A stretch of 64,000 nucleotides of DNA from Actinocorallia populi (GCF_002995495.1 NZ_PVZV01000007.1:1-64000); one strand, 5' to 3'. Positions 48,487 through 57,036 are shown, numbered from the stretch's first letter. Notes: a model not told the origin generated them from the sequence alone. Program-made: numbers and translations.

Positions 48487-49330
48487 GCGGGTGCCGGTCC
48501 TCTTCCGGCCCGCTCCGCGCCTGTTCAGGCATCTGCTGCTCATCGCCTTCGGGCTCTTCATGCTCTACCCGCTGCTGTGGATGGTCTCCAGCTCCATCAA
48601 GCCCGAAGAGCTGATCTTCCGGGAGCCGGGGCTGGTGCCGACGGAGGTGACGACCGAGAACTACAGCCAGGGCTGGGACGCGCTCAAGCACTCCTTCGGC
48701 TACTACCTGTGGAACTCCGCCGTCATCACCGGCCTGGCCGTGGTCGGCAACCTGCTGGCCTGCTCGCTGGCGGCCTACGCCTTCGCGCGGCTGGAGTTCC
48801 CGCTGAAGAAGGTGTGGTTCGCGGTCATGCTCGGCTCGATCATGCTGCCGCACCACGTCACGGTCGTGCCGCAGTACATCATGTTCGCCAAGTTCGACTG
48901 GATCAACACGATCTGGCCGATCGTCGCGCCGAAGTTCCTCGCCACCGACGCGTTCTTCATCTTCCTGATGGTGCAGTTCATCCGCACCCTCCCCCGGGAA
49001 CTCGACGAGGCCGCGGCGATCGACGGCGCCGGCCACTGGCGCACGTTCTCCCGGGTGATCATGCCGCTGTGCGTCCCGGCGCTGGCGACCACCGCGATCT
49101 TCACGTTCATCTGGACGTGGAACGACTTCTTCACCCAGAACCTCTACCTGACCGACTCCGACAACCTCACCGTCCCCGTCGCGCTCAGGCAGTTCATGGA
49201 CTCCAGCGGCGAATCCTCCTGGGGTCCGCTGTTCGCGATGTCGCTCATCTCGCTCGGCCCGATCTTCGGATTCTTCCTCGCGGGCCAGAAGTACCTCGTC
49301 CAGGGCATGGCGACCACCGGCCTGAAGTAG
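48467..49330 (+). CDS. Sugar ABC transporter permease (MalG/UgpE-like)
   Basis: This 287-residue CUT1 permease has six predicted helices and an EAA loop, DEAAAIDGAGHWRTFSRVIMPL. It pairs with the upstream MalF-like protein to form the channel. No ATPase gene lies in the cluster, so a shared MsiK-type ATPase elsewhere in the genome is likely, as in other actinomycete sugar importers. Confidence 0.93.
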   Translation: MATTTSKRVPVLFRPAPRLFRHLLLIAFGLFMLYPLLWMVSSSIKPEELIFREPGLVPTEVTTENYSQGWDALKHSFGYYLWNSAVITGLAVVGNLLACSLAAYAFARLEFPLKKVWFAVMLGSIMLPHHVTVVPQYIMFAKFDWINTIWPIVAPKFLATDAFFIFLMVQFIRTLPRELDEAAAIDGAGHWRTFSRVIMPLCVPALATTAIFTFIWTWNDFFTQNLYLTDSDNLTVPVALRQFMDSSGESSWGPLFAMSLISLGPIFGFFLAGQKYLVQGMATTGLK

Positions 49331-49377
49331 CACCCTCCGCTTTCCCCCACCCCCCCACCCCCCCAGGAGGTATCCCT

Positions 49378-50640
49378 GTGAAGCGCATTCTGGCGGCCAC
49401 CGCCGCCACCCTGATGGCGGCCTCGCTCACCGCGTGCGGCGGCGACGACGGCGGCGGCTCCGACGGCAGGACCACGGTCGTGTTCTCCTACTGGGGCAGC
49501 GACGCGCGGCAGCAGCTGACCGAGACGGCCATCTCCAAGTTCGAGGAGAAGAACCCGACGATCGACGTCGAGGGCGACTTCTCCGACTGGGACAGCTACT
49601 ACGAGAAGCTCGCCACCAAGACCGCGGCCGGCGACGCCCCGGACGTGATGTCCATCGAGATCCGCGGCCTGGCCGAGTACTCCGGCCGCGGCATCCTCGC
49701 CGACCTCGCGGGCAAGGTCGACACCGCGAAGCTCGACCAGGACGTGCTCAAGGCGGGCCAGGTCGACGGCAGGCAGTTCGCCATCCCCACCGGCGTCAAC
49801 GCCTTCCCGATGATCGTCAACAAGGCCACGGTGGAGAAGGCCGGGAAGAAGGTCCCGGACGACAAGGCCTGGACCTGGGACGACTACATCGCGCTCGCCC
49901 AGAGCATCACCACCGAGACCGACGGCGAGGTCTGGGGCACCGAGTGGAACCGCAACCCCGCCTTCCTGGAGATCTTCGCCCGCCAGCGCGGCGAGGAGTT
50001 CTACAAGGACGGCAAGATCGGGCTCTCGGAGCAGACCATCAAGGACTGGTGGGCCCTCCTGCAGAAGATCTCCGCCACCAAGGCCGGCCCTGACGCCGCC
50101 CAGATGAACGAGACCGGCACCAAGGTCGACCAGGCCCTGCTCGCCACCAACAAGAGCGCGTTCGGCAGCTGGTGGAGCAACCAGCTCACCGCGCTGAGCA
50201 AGGGCTCCGGCCAGGAACTCGACCTGCTGCGCATGCCCAAGGCCCCTGGCGCGGCCACCGGCGGCATGTTCCTCCAGCCCGCCATGTACTACACGCTCTC
50301 GGCCAAGTCCGAGAACGCCGAGGCCGCCCAGAAGTTCGTCGACTTCCTGGTCAACGACCCCGACGCCGCCGCGATCCTGCTCAGCGACCGGGGCCTGCCG
50401 ACCAACAGCGAGGTCGTCGCCGCGGTCAAGGACAAGCTGTCCCCGGCCGACCAGAAGGTGCTGGCCTTCATCGAGTCCGTCAGGAGCGAGCTGAGCACCG
50501 CAGCGGTCCCGCCGAAGGGCGCCATGGAGATGGAGGACGTCCTCATCCGCGCCACCGACTCGGTCCTGTTCGACAAGGCCTCCCCCGACGACGCCGCCAA
50601 GACCTTCATCAGCGAGGCCAACTCCGCCCTCTCCCAGTAA
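49378..50640 (+). CDS. Sugar ABC transporter substrate-binding lipoprotein
   Basis: This 420-residue lipoprotein has a short signal (MKRILAATAATLMAAS, lipobox LTAC with Cys20) followed by an extracellular-solute-binding family 1 fold (TTVVFSYWGSDARQQLTETAISKFEEK; DAPDVMSIEIRG; WTWDDYIALAQSI). It starts at GTG 49378 with an AGGAGG ribosome site. The binding site cannot be read from sequence, but the cluster suggests a uronic acid or pectin/glycan oligomer. Confidence 0.93.
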   Translation: MKRILAATAATLMAASLTACGGDDGGGSDGRTTVVFSYWGSDARQQLTETAISKFEEKNPTIDVEGDFSDWDSYYEKLATKTAAGDAPDVMSIEIRGLAEYSGRGILADLAGKVDTAKLDQDVLKAGQVDGRQFAIPTGVNAFPMIVNKATVEKAGKKVPDDKAWTWDDYIALAQSITTETDGEVWGTEWNRNPAFLEIFARQRGEEFYKDGKIGLSEQTIKDWWALLQKISATKAGPDAAQMNETGTKVDQALLATNKSAFGSWWSNQLTALSKGSGQELDLLRMPKAPGAATGGMFLQPAMYYTLSAKSENAEAAQKFVDFLVNDPDAAAILLSDRGLPTNSEVVAAVKDKLSPADQKVLAFIESVRSELSTAAVPPKGAMEMEDVLIRATDSVLFDKASPDDAAKTFISEANSALSQ

Positions 50641-50653
50641 GCCGCATCCGCTG

Positions 50654-50690
50654 ACGTGCCGTACGGCCCGCCACGGGCCGTACGGCACGT
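50654..50690 (+). terminator. Perfect 17-base hairpin after the substrate-binding protein gene
   Basis: ACGTGCCGTACGGCCCG (50654-50670) pairs perfectly with CGGGCCGTACGGCACGT (50674-50690) around a three-base loop (cca). There is no U-run. It may be an attenuator that keeps the binding protein mRNA more abundant than the following Gfo/Idh and hydrolase genes, or an mRNA-stability hairpin. Confidence 0.65.
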
Positions 50691-50721
50691 CTCTTCCGCA
50701 TCCTTCTTGAAGGGGTTCCCG

Positions 50722-52002
50722 ATGCGATACGCCTTCGTCGGCCTCGGCCACCGGGCGCAGATGTACATCGACGCACTGCTCGGGCAGTGGAGCGACACCG
50801 GCGAGATCGTCGCCCTCTGCGACGCCAACCGGACCCGGCTCGACTACTACCTCGACCTGATCGGACGAGACGTCCCCTGCTTCGCGCCGGAGAAGTTCGA
50901 CGAGATGCTCGAGCTCGCGGACGCCATCGTGGTCGCCACCGTCGACGCCGCCCACGCCCGCTACGTCATCGCCGCGCTGGACGCGGGCAAGGACGTCATC
51001 TGCGAGAAGCCGCTGTGCACCACCGCCGAGGACTGCGCGGCCATCGTCGAGGCCGCCGAGCGCAGCACGGGCCGGCTCGTCGTCACCTTCAACTACCGCT
51101 ACTCCCCGCGCAACAGCACGGTCCGGCGGCTGATCGCCGAGGGCGCGATCGGCGACGTCACGTCCGTGCACTTCGAGTGGGTGCTCGACACCATCCACGG
51201 CGCCGACTACTTCCGGCGCTGGCACCGCGACAAGGCCAGCTCCGGCGGCCTGCTGGTGCACAAGTCCACGCACCACTTCGACCTGGCCAACTGGTGGCTG
51301 GACGACACCGCCCGCTCCGTCTACGCCCAGGCGGCGCTGCGCTTCTACGGGGCCGACAACGCCCGCGCCCGCGGCCTGGACGAACGCCCGGAGCGCGCCC
51401 AGGGCGCGCCGGGACTCGGCACCGACCCGTACCTGCTCGACCTGTCGGCCGACCCGAGGCTCAAGCGCCTGTACCTGGACGCCGAGCACGAGGACGGCTA
51501 CATCCGCGACCAGGACGTGTTCGGCGAGGGCGTGACGATCGACGACAACATGGCCGTCCTCGTCCGCTACGCGCGAGGAGCGCTGCTGACCTACTCCCTC
51601 AACGCCCACGGCCCGTTCGAGGGCTACCGGGTGGCGTTCAACGGCACCGGCGGACGGCTGGAACTCGAGGTCGTCGAACGCGCCTGGACACCGCCGCACG
51701 CCGCGATCGACCCGACCGCGGCGAGCAAGGAGCACGCCGTCGGCGCCTCCGAGCGGCTCGTGCTGCACCGGCACTGGAGCGAACCGGAGGAGATCGCCAT
51801 CGACGCGGGCGCGGGCGCGCACGGCGGCGGCGACGCGCTCCTGCTGGACGATGTGTTCCGCGGCGCGGGCGACGACCCGCTGGCCCGGCAGGCGGGGCAT
51901 CTTGCGGGTGTGGCCAGCGTGATGATCGGCGTCGCGGCCGGTCTGTCGGCCACGAGCGGCGAGCCGGTGCTGCTGGACGACGGCATCCGGCCGGCGGGCT
52001 GA
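50722..52002 (+). CDS. Gfo/Idh/MocA family oxidoreductase
   Basis: This 426-residue sugar oxidoreductase has a Rossmann start (YAFVGLGHRAQMYID), EKPLCTTAEDC (conserved EKP) and a long C-terminal substrate domain with HKSTHHFDLANWW, where His residues are catalytic. A long insertion (about 215-250) is typical of the larger sub-family. It follows the sugar importer and is joined to the hydrolase gene by a 1-base overlap (TGATG). Confidence 0.9.
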   Translation: MRYAFVGLGHRAQMYIDALLGQWSDTGEIVALCDANRTRLDYYLDLIGRDVPCFAPEKFDEMLELADAIVVATVDAAHARYVIAALDAGKDVICEKPLCTTAEDCAAIVEAAERSTGRLVVTFNYRYSPRNSTVRRLIAEGAIGDVTSVHFEWVLDTIHGADYFRRWHRDKASSGGLLVHKSTHHFDLANWWLDDTARSVYAQAALRFYGADNARARGLDERPERAQGAPGLGTDPYLLDLSADPRLKRLYLDAEHEDGYIRDQDVFGEGVTIDDNMAVLVRYARGALLTYSLNAHGPFEGYRVAFNGTGGRLELEVVERAWTPPHAAIDPTAASKEHAVGASERLVLHRHWSEPEEIAIDAGAGAHGGGDALLLDDVFRGAGDDPLARQAGHLAGVASVMIGVAAGLSATSGEPVLLDDGIRPAG

Positions 52003-53054
52003 TGCTGGAGGGCTTCCAGGGCCTGGCGGAGATCGCGGCACGCGGGCGCGTCCTGTTCCCTGCGCCGGGCCCCGGCCTGCGTGCCGCGCTCCGCGACGCC
52101 CTCGGCGTCCTCGACCTGTCCGCGGACGGCGTGCGGGTAGAGCGCCGCTGGGTTTCCGCGGACGGGGAGCTCGAGGGCGAGGAGCTTTCGTGGACGGTCG
52201 GGTTCGGGCCGCGCACCCGCGCTTACCTGCTGCGGCCCCGCGGCGCCGGGCCGCTCCCCGGAATCGTGGCGATGCACTGCCACGCGGGCATGAAGTGGGC
52301 GGGCAAGGAGAAGATCGCCGACGGTCCCGAGGGCCCGTCCACCGAGGTCGTCCGGCTGCGCGGCCAACTGTACGGCGGCCGCGCCTACGCCTGCGACCTG
52401 GCCCGGCGCGGCTTCGCCGTCCTGGTCCACGACGTGTTCGCCTGGGGCAGCCGCCGCCTTCCCCTGGCCGCGAACACGCCCGACGACTACGACCGGGCCG
52501 CCCGAGAACACGAACACGTCGTGGCGAAGGCATGCACAGTACTCGGGACGTCCTTCGCGGGCGTCCTGGCCTCGGAAGACCTGGCGGCGGCCGCCTACCT
52601 GCGCTCGCGTCCCGACGTCACCTCGGTCTCGGCGATCGGCCTGTCGGGCGGCGGAGCGCGGGCCGCGCTGCTGGGAGCCCTCGATCCCGACGTCGCCTCG
52701 GTCGTCGTGGCCGCGATGGTCTCCTCGTTCCGCGACCTGCGCGAGGAACACGTGGCCTCCCACTCGTGGATGTTGTTCCCGCCGGGCTTGACCGGCCTCG
52801 CCGACTGGCCGCACGTGATCTCCAGCCGCGCTCCCGCACCGCTGCTGGTGCTCTACGCCACGGCCGACCCGCTCTTCCCCATCCAGGGAATGCACCGGGC
52901 CCACGAGCAGATCACCGAGACCTACCGAAATGCTCCCCAGGGGTACACCGGCCTGTTCTTCGACGCACCGCACTGCTTCAACGCCCCCATGCAGGAAGCG
53001 GCCTTCACCTGGCTCACCGAGAACCAAACACCAGCACACAAGTCTTCCGCGTGA
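52002..53054 (+). CDS. Acetyl xylan esterase-like alpha/beta hydrolase
   Basis: This 350-residue protein has GIVAMHCHAGMKWAGKEK, GGRAYACDLARRGFAVLVHDVFAWGSRR, nucleophile Ser in IGLSGGGARAAL, acid in YATADPLFPIQG and His in DAPHCFN. The shape is of dienelactone/acetyl-xylan-esterase hydrolases. Its start overlaps the oxidoreductase stop by one base. It probably removes an ester group from the imported sugar. Confidence 0.85.
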   Translation: MLEGFQGLAEIAARGRVLFPAPGPGLRAALRDALGVLDLSADGVRVERRWVSADGELEGEELSWTVGFGPRTRAYLLRPRGAGPLPGIVAMHCHAGMKWAGKEKIADGPEGPSTEVVRLRGQLYGGRAYACDLARRGFAVLVHDVFAWGSRRLPLAANTPDDYDRAAREHEHVVAKACTVLGTSFAGVLASEDLAAAAYLRSRPDVTSVSAIGLSGGGARAALLGALDPDVASVVVAAMVSSFRDLREEHVASHSWMLFPPGLTGLADWPHVISSRAPAPLLVLYATADPLFPIQGMHRAHEQITETYRNAPQGYTGLFFDAPHCFNAPMQEAAFTWLTENQTPAHKSSA

Positions 53055-53067
53055 ACATGTTGGTACC

Positions 53068-53194
53068 GTGATCGCCCCGGTGGTCGCGCCGCCGCCGGGG
53101 ACATCAGCATCAGCACCACCGCGATGATCGAGATCGGGCTGAGCGCCGCGCCGATCACCTCCCCGAGTGCCTGCCGGATCTCCATCTCCGGCAT
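53068..53194 (-). pseudogene. N-terminal fragment of a GAP family membrane protein gene
   Basis: A minus-strand frame starting at 53194 (or 53185) reads MEIRQALGEVIGAALSPISI and then IAVVLMLMSPAAA, the N-terminal helix of GAP-family (Sap, sulfolipid-1-addressing protein-like) membrane proteins, which normally have about 220 residues. It breaks off at about 53070 into the end of the hydrolase gene. The rest is missing. Confidence 0.55.
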
Positions 53195-53199
53195 CTACG

Positions 53200-53410
53200 A
53201 CGGGTGATAAAATCATTGCAGCAGCGACAATCTGGTCGTTTACGGAGACGAGAGAGGTGAGTTGATGACTGTCGTGGAGACCACCGCCGTGCGCGGTGCC
53301 CGGACCATCCTCACTTCCCGGGCCTCGGCCTGACCCTCGCCTGCCCTCCTCCCCATCGGGAGGAGTCCCGGCACGCCTACCGTCCGGCGGGGCCCCTTTC
53401 AAGGGTCTCC
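53200..53410 (+). promoter_or_regulatory. Leader region with 22-codon uORF and hairpins (candidate attenuator)
   Basis: A promoter-like gATAAAATCA stretch with TTGCAG and a following TTTACG (17-base spacer) leads to a short ORF at 53264-53332: ATG, then 21 codons (starting MTVVETTAVRGAR), with GAGAGAGG upstream. After its stop comes the hairpin CTCCTCCC-CATC-GGGAGGAG (about 53345-53365), then GGGGCCCC-containing stems, and a TTG start at 53414. An AT-rich sequence next to the -35 box and a uORF with hairpins resemble ribosome-mediated attenuators of antibiotic-response genes. Confidence 0.5.
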
Positions 53411-53413
53411 ACG

Positions 53414-53752
53414 TTGTCTCACCAACACACTTCACGCCATCCTTCTTTTTCTCCTCCTTCGCGCGTCCTGACGCTGGCCGACTACGGCTGGGGCACCGAA
53501 CGTGAACGTTCCTTCACCCCGTCGCGGGCCGCCGGACGGATTCCGGGCCGCGTGGTGGGAACTGCTGCCGCTCCCCACGGCAGGGTCCTTCTCACCTGGC
53601 GGCGGCTCGACAGCTACCACCGGCTCCAGCGCGAGAACGCCCATGCCGCCTCCCGCACCGACGCGCGGCTGCGCGCGGAGCTGGAGCGGCCGAAGAAGCA
53701 GGGCGCGCGCCTGCGCCGCGCCATCAAGCGATCCCCGGACTTCAAGGCATGA
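53414..53752 (+). pseudogene. RsgA-like ribosome GTPase with the GTPase domain deleted in frame
   Basis: The 112-residue ORF starts as the RsgA N-terminus (LTLADYGWGTERERSFTPSR, then AAGRIPGRVVGTAA, the OB-fold part) and then jumps to the RsgA C-terminal zinc-region tail (WRRLDSYHRLQRENAHAASR, then TDARLRAELERPKKQG, RRAIKRSPDFKA). The whole circularly permuted GTPase domain of about 200 residues is gone, yet the frame stays open and runs into the methyltransferase start by ATGA. It cannot hydrolyse GTP. Start at TTG 53414 is uncertain. Confidence 0.7.
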
Positions 53753-53769
53753 CGGAAAGGAATCTGGTC

Positions 53770-54516
53770 ATGGACCTTCCCCGCATCTTCACCATCCGCG
53801 AGAGCGGCCACCGCATCCACAACCCGCTGACCCCGGCCAAGTTCGCGACCCTGGGCGAATCGCTCCGCCTCGCCCCCGGGACGCGGGTGCTCGACCTGGC
53901 CAGCGGCTCAGGCGAGATGTTGTGCACCTGGGCGCGCGACCTGGGCTTCACGGGCACGGGCGTGGACATCAGCACGCTCTTCACCGAGCAGGCCCAGACC
54001 CGCGCCGTCGAGCTCGGCGTCACCGACCGGGTCGGGTTCGTCCACGGCGACGCCGCCGGCCACGTCGCGGACGAGCCGGTCGACCTGGCCTGCTGCGTCG
54101 GCGCCACGTGGATCGGGAACGGCGTCGCCGGAACGGTCGAACTGCTCGACCGCAGCCTCCGCCCCGGCGGCATGATGCTGATCGGCGAGCCCTACTGGCG
54201 GCGGACCCCTCCGGACGAGGAGACCGCCAAGGCCTGCCACGCCACCGGCCTGGCCGACTTCCTGCCCCTGCACGGCCTGATCGAGCAGTTCGGCGACCTC
54301 GGGTACGACGTCGTGGAGATGATGCTGGCCGACCAGGACAGCTGGGACCGCTACGCCGCGGCCCAGTGGCTCAGCATGCGCCGCTGGCTCGACCAGAACC
54401 CCGACGACGAAATGGCCCCCGAGGTGCGGGAGGAACTCGCCGACGAGCCCGCCCGCTACACGCGCTACACGCGTGAGTACCTCGGCTGGGGAGTCTTCGC
54501 CCTCATGAAGCGCTGA
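53770..54516 (+). CDS. SAM-dependent class I methyltransferase
   Basis: This 248-residue Rossmann methyltransferase starts MDLPRIFTIRESGHRIHNPL and has motif I VLDLASGSGEML (40-51), the GxD ligand in GTGVDIS, motif post-II GDAAGHV, and a C-terminal substrate part with many acidic residues. The start at 53770 has AAAGGA upstream; ATG 53749 overlaps the RsgA-remnant stop and is the alternative. The substrate is unknown; small-molecule or antibiotic-related methylation is possible. Confidence 0.88.
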   Translation: MDLPRIFTIRESGHRIHNPLTPAKFATLGESLRLAPGTRVLDLASGSGEMLCTWARDLGFTGTGVDISTLFTEQAQTRAVELGVTDRVGFVHGDAAGHVADEPVDLACCVGATWIGNGVAGTVELLDRSLRPGGMMLIGEPYWRRTPPDEETAKACHATGLADFLPLHGLIEQFGDLGYDVVEMMLADQDSWDRYAAAQWLSMRRWLDQNPDDEMAPEVREELADEPARYTRYTREYLGWGVFALMKR

Positions 54517-54575
54517 CGCTCCCACCCCGTGCGGACCCGGGCACCACACCGTCCGGGCCCGCACGGGACACGTCG

Positions 54576-55310
54576 TCAACGGCTGAGGAGATAGCGCCGG
54601 GGTGTGGTGCCGACCGTGCGGCGGAAGGCCGCCAGGAACGCGCTCGCCGTGGCGTATCCCACGCTGTGCGCCACCCGTGATACCGGCTGCCCCTCGGCCA
54701 GCAGCGGCAGGGCGGCGCGCAGCCGTACCTGCGTGCGCCATTGGTCGAAGCTCATGCCGGTGTCGCGGACGAACAGCCGTGTCATCGTTCGTCTGCTCAC
54801 GCCCGCCGCGCGGGCGTGTTCCTCCAGGCCGCGCGGGTCGGCTGGATCTGCCAGCAGGGCGGCCGCCACTACCCGGACCCGCTCGTCGGTGGGCTGCGGG
54901 ACATCGATCGGCCGGGTGGGCAGCGGGCGCAGCAGGTCGGGCACCACCGCCTCGGCGCGCAATCGCGCGCCGTCGGTGAGGTCGGTGCGGGCCAGGTACC
55001 CGATCAACTCGGCCAGCAGGCCGTCGACGCCGACCGCCGTGGGCTCGGACCAGTCCACCGGGCAGCGCTCCGGCGCCAGGTACAGGCTGCACAGCACCGC
55101 TTCGCGGGTCGCGCCCGTCGCGTGGACGACACCCGCGGGCAGCCACAGCGCCCTGGTGGGCGGCAGGACCCAGTACACCTCGTCCACGCCGACGCTCAGG
55201 ACGCCTCGCCGGGTCCAGGCGATCTGATGGTGGGTGTGGCTGTGCGGGGCGATCCATTCTCCCGAGGCCAGCGGGAAGCGGCCGACGGTGATCGCGCCTA
55301 CGTCCTCCAT
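54576..55310 (-). CDS. AraC family transcriptional regulator with cupin sensor
   Basis: This 244-residue protein has an N-terminal cupin (HSHTHHQIAWTRRGVLSVGVDE) and a C-terminal double HTH (AARAAGVSRRTMTRLFVRDTGMSFDQWRTQVRL; VSRVAHSVGYATASAFLAAFRRTVGTTPRRY). I start it at ATG 55310 with AAGGA at 8 bases; ATG 55325 is possible. It is divergent from the MFS exporter at 55387, with only 76 bases between the genes, so it probably controls the exporter. Confidence 0.9.
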   Translation of the reverse strand: MEDVGAITVGRFPLASGEWIAPHSHTHHQIAWTRRGVLSVGVDEVYWVLPPTRALWLPAGVVHATGATREAVLCSLYLAPERCPVDWSEPTAVGVDGLLAELIGYLARTDLTDGARLRAEAVVPDLLRPLPTRPIDVPQPTDERVRVVAAALLADPADPRGLEEHARAAGVSRRTMTRLFVRDTGMSFDQWRTQVRLRAALPLLAEGQPVSRVAHSVGYATASAFLAAFRRTVGTTPRRYLLSR

Positions 55311-55386
55311 GCGCCTGTCCTTCATGCGACATAGTCTGGCCTCATCGCGGATTGTGGCCAAATGCGACGGATCGTAGCCTCGTCAG

Positions 55387-56757
55387 ATGCCGATGATCGT
55401 GTTGTGCCTGGTCCAGTTCATGCTCGTGCTCGACGACACCGTCGTGAACGTCGCGCTGCCCAGCATCCGCGACGACCTGGGGTTCGGCGCCTCCGGGTTG
55501 CCCTGGGTCGTCAACGCCTACTTCCTGGCCTTCGGCGGGTTGCTGCTGCTGTGCGGCCGGATGGCGGACCTGCTGGGCCGCCGCCGCGTGTTCCTCATCG
55601 GCGTGGCGCTGTTCGGGGTGGCCAGCCTGGTGTGCGGGCTCGCGCAGCAGCCCTGGCAGCTTGTGACCGGACGGTTCGTGCAGGGCGCGGGTTCGGCGAT
55701 GGCCGGCCCGGCGGCGATGTCGATGATCACGTTGCTGTATCCGGGGCGGGAGGAGCGGACCAGGGCACTGGGCATCTGGGGCGGCATCGCGGCGCTGGGC
55801 GCGACCTCGGGCCTGGTGATCTCCGGAGCACTGACCGACCTGGTGTCCTGGCGCGGGATCTTCCTGATCAACCTGCCCGCCGTCGTCGTCGCCCTGGTGC
55901 TGCTCCCCCGCCTGGTCCCCGAGTCCCGCGCCCCCGGCCGGCACCGCCTCGACGTTCCCGGCGCGGTCCTGGTCACCGGTGCCGCGGTGTCGCTGGTGTA
56001 CGGGCTGCTGCACTCCGGCGAGACCGGCTGGAGCGATCCCATCGCCATCGGCGCCCTTGCGCTGTCGGCTGCCTTGGCGGCGGTCTTCTTGAGGGTCGAG
56101 TCGCGGGCGGTGGCACCACTGGTGCCCGGATCGTTCCTGGCCTCGCGGACGCGGGCGGCCGCCAACGGCGCGACCCTGCTGTTCTCGATGGCGATGTACG
56201 CGATGTCGTTCCTGTTGATGATCCAGGTACAGACCGCCCTGGGATACAGCCCGCTCCTGGCCGGCCTCGCCTATCTGCCCTATGGCGGCGGCATCCTGGC
56301 GGGCATGTGGTCGTCCTCCCGCATCTCGTCCAGAGTCGGGACGCGGTGGGCGCTTCTCCTGGCGTTCGCGGTCAACATCGCCGGTCTGCTGCTGCTGTCC
56401 GGCGTGGCGGCGGGCGACTCCTACGCCGCCCACGTCCTGCCGGGAATGCTCCTACTGAGCGTGGGCAATGGGTTGTGCCTGCCCGTCATGGCCGCCGCTG
56501 CGGTCGAGGGAACCACCGAGGAGGACGCGGGTCTCGGCTCGGCCCTTTTCACCTGCGTCCAGCAGATCGGCGGCGCCATCGGGGTGGCCGCATTGGCCAC
56601 CATGAGTTACGCGGGCGGGATCACGGCGGGCGCTGTCTGCATGGCACTCGCTGCTGTGCTCATCGCCGTGCTGCTGCCGTCACGCGCCGCCGGCCCACGA
56701 CGTCCTGGCGAGCACCAGGCCGACGCCCCGAACATGCCGGCAGCAGCTCCGCAGTAA
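55387..56757 (+). CDS. MFS transporter, DHA2 family drug exporter
   Basis: This 456-residue membrane protein has at least 12-14 predicted helices. LVLDDTVVNVALPSIRDDLG is the DHA2 motif of helix 1 (motif D1) and GRMADLLGRRRVFLIG is motif A. It is an H+-driven drug or metabolite exporter. It is divergent from the AraC regulator. Near-copies of atgcgac at 55324 and 55362 in the short intergenic region are candidate regulator sites. Confidence 0.92.
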   Translation: MPMIVLCLVQFMLVLDDTVVNVALPSIRDDLGFGASGLPWVVNAYFLAFGGLLLLCGRMADLLGRRRVFLIGVALFGVASLVCGLAQQPWQLVTGRFVQGAGSAMAGPAAMSMITLLYPGREERTRALGIWGGIAALGATSGLVISGALTDLVSWRGIFLINLPAVVVALVLLPRLVPESRAPGRHRLDVPGAVLVTGAAVSLVYGLLHSGETGWSDPIAIGALALSAALAAVFLRVESRAVAPLVPGSFLASRTRAAANGATLLFSMAMYAMSFLLMIQVQTALGYSPLLAGLAYLPYGGGILAGMWSSSRISSRVGTRWALLLAFAVNIAGLLLLSGVAAGDSYAAHVLPGMLLLSVGNGLCLPVMAAAAVEGTTEEDAGLGSALFTCVQQIGGAIGVAALATMSYAGGITAGAVCMALAAVLIAVLLPSRAAGPRRPGEHQADAPNMPAAAPQ

Positions 56758-56796
56758 GGCAAGCCACGGCCGGGCATCGGGGCCAGACGCCGAGCC

Positions 56797-56866
56797 GCAG
56801 ATCAGGCATCCGGTCCATGGATGATGCGGTGGATGGTGGAGCGCCCGACGGGCGTTCCCTTTGACC
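56797..56866 (-). pseudogene. Possible recombinase C-terminal HTH fragment
   Basis: One minus-strand frame reads SKGTPVGRSTIHRIIHGPDA followed by a stop, like the C-terminal HTH of a serine resolvase or integrase. Upstream the frame is broken by a stop. It lies near the Tn3 transposase fragment and could be the resolvase of the same element. The match is short and weak. Confidence 0.35.
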
Positions 56867-57036
56867 GACGACATCCACCGCGCCTCGGCGTTCGTCATCC
56901 CCGCCATCGAAGGGCGCACCGACCGCGACTCGGCGGCCGTCCGATCCGGCACATGGGGCTCGATCCTGCCCGCGCCCGCGGCCTCGGCACCACGTGGTCC
57001 ACCGCCCAAGGCCCCCGGGTGATCCCTTTCCGGCGT

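Noticed and set aside
49144-52533. A minus-strand open frame of 1129 codons opposite the importer and oxidoreductase genes
   Set aside because: It is the antisense shadow of three well-supported plus-strand genes, has biased low-complexity composition and no domains; high GC content keeps such frames open.
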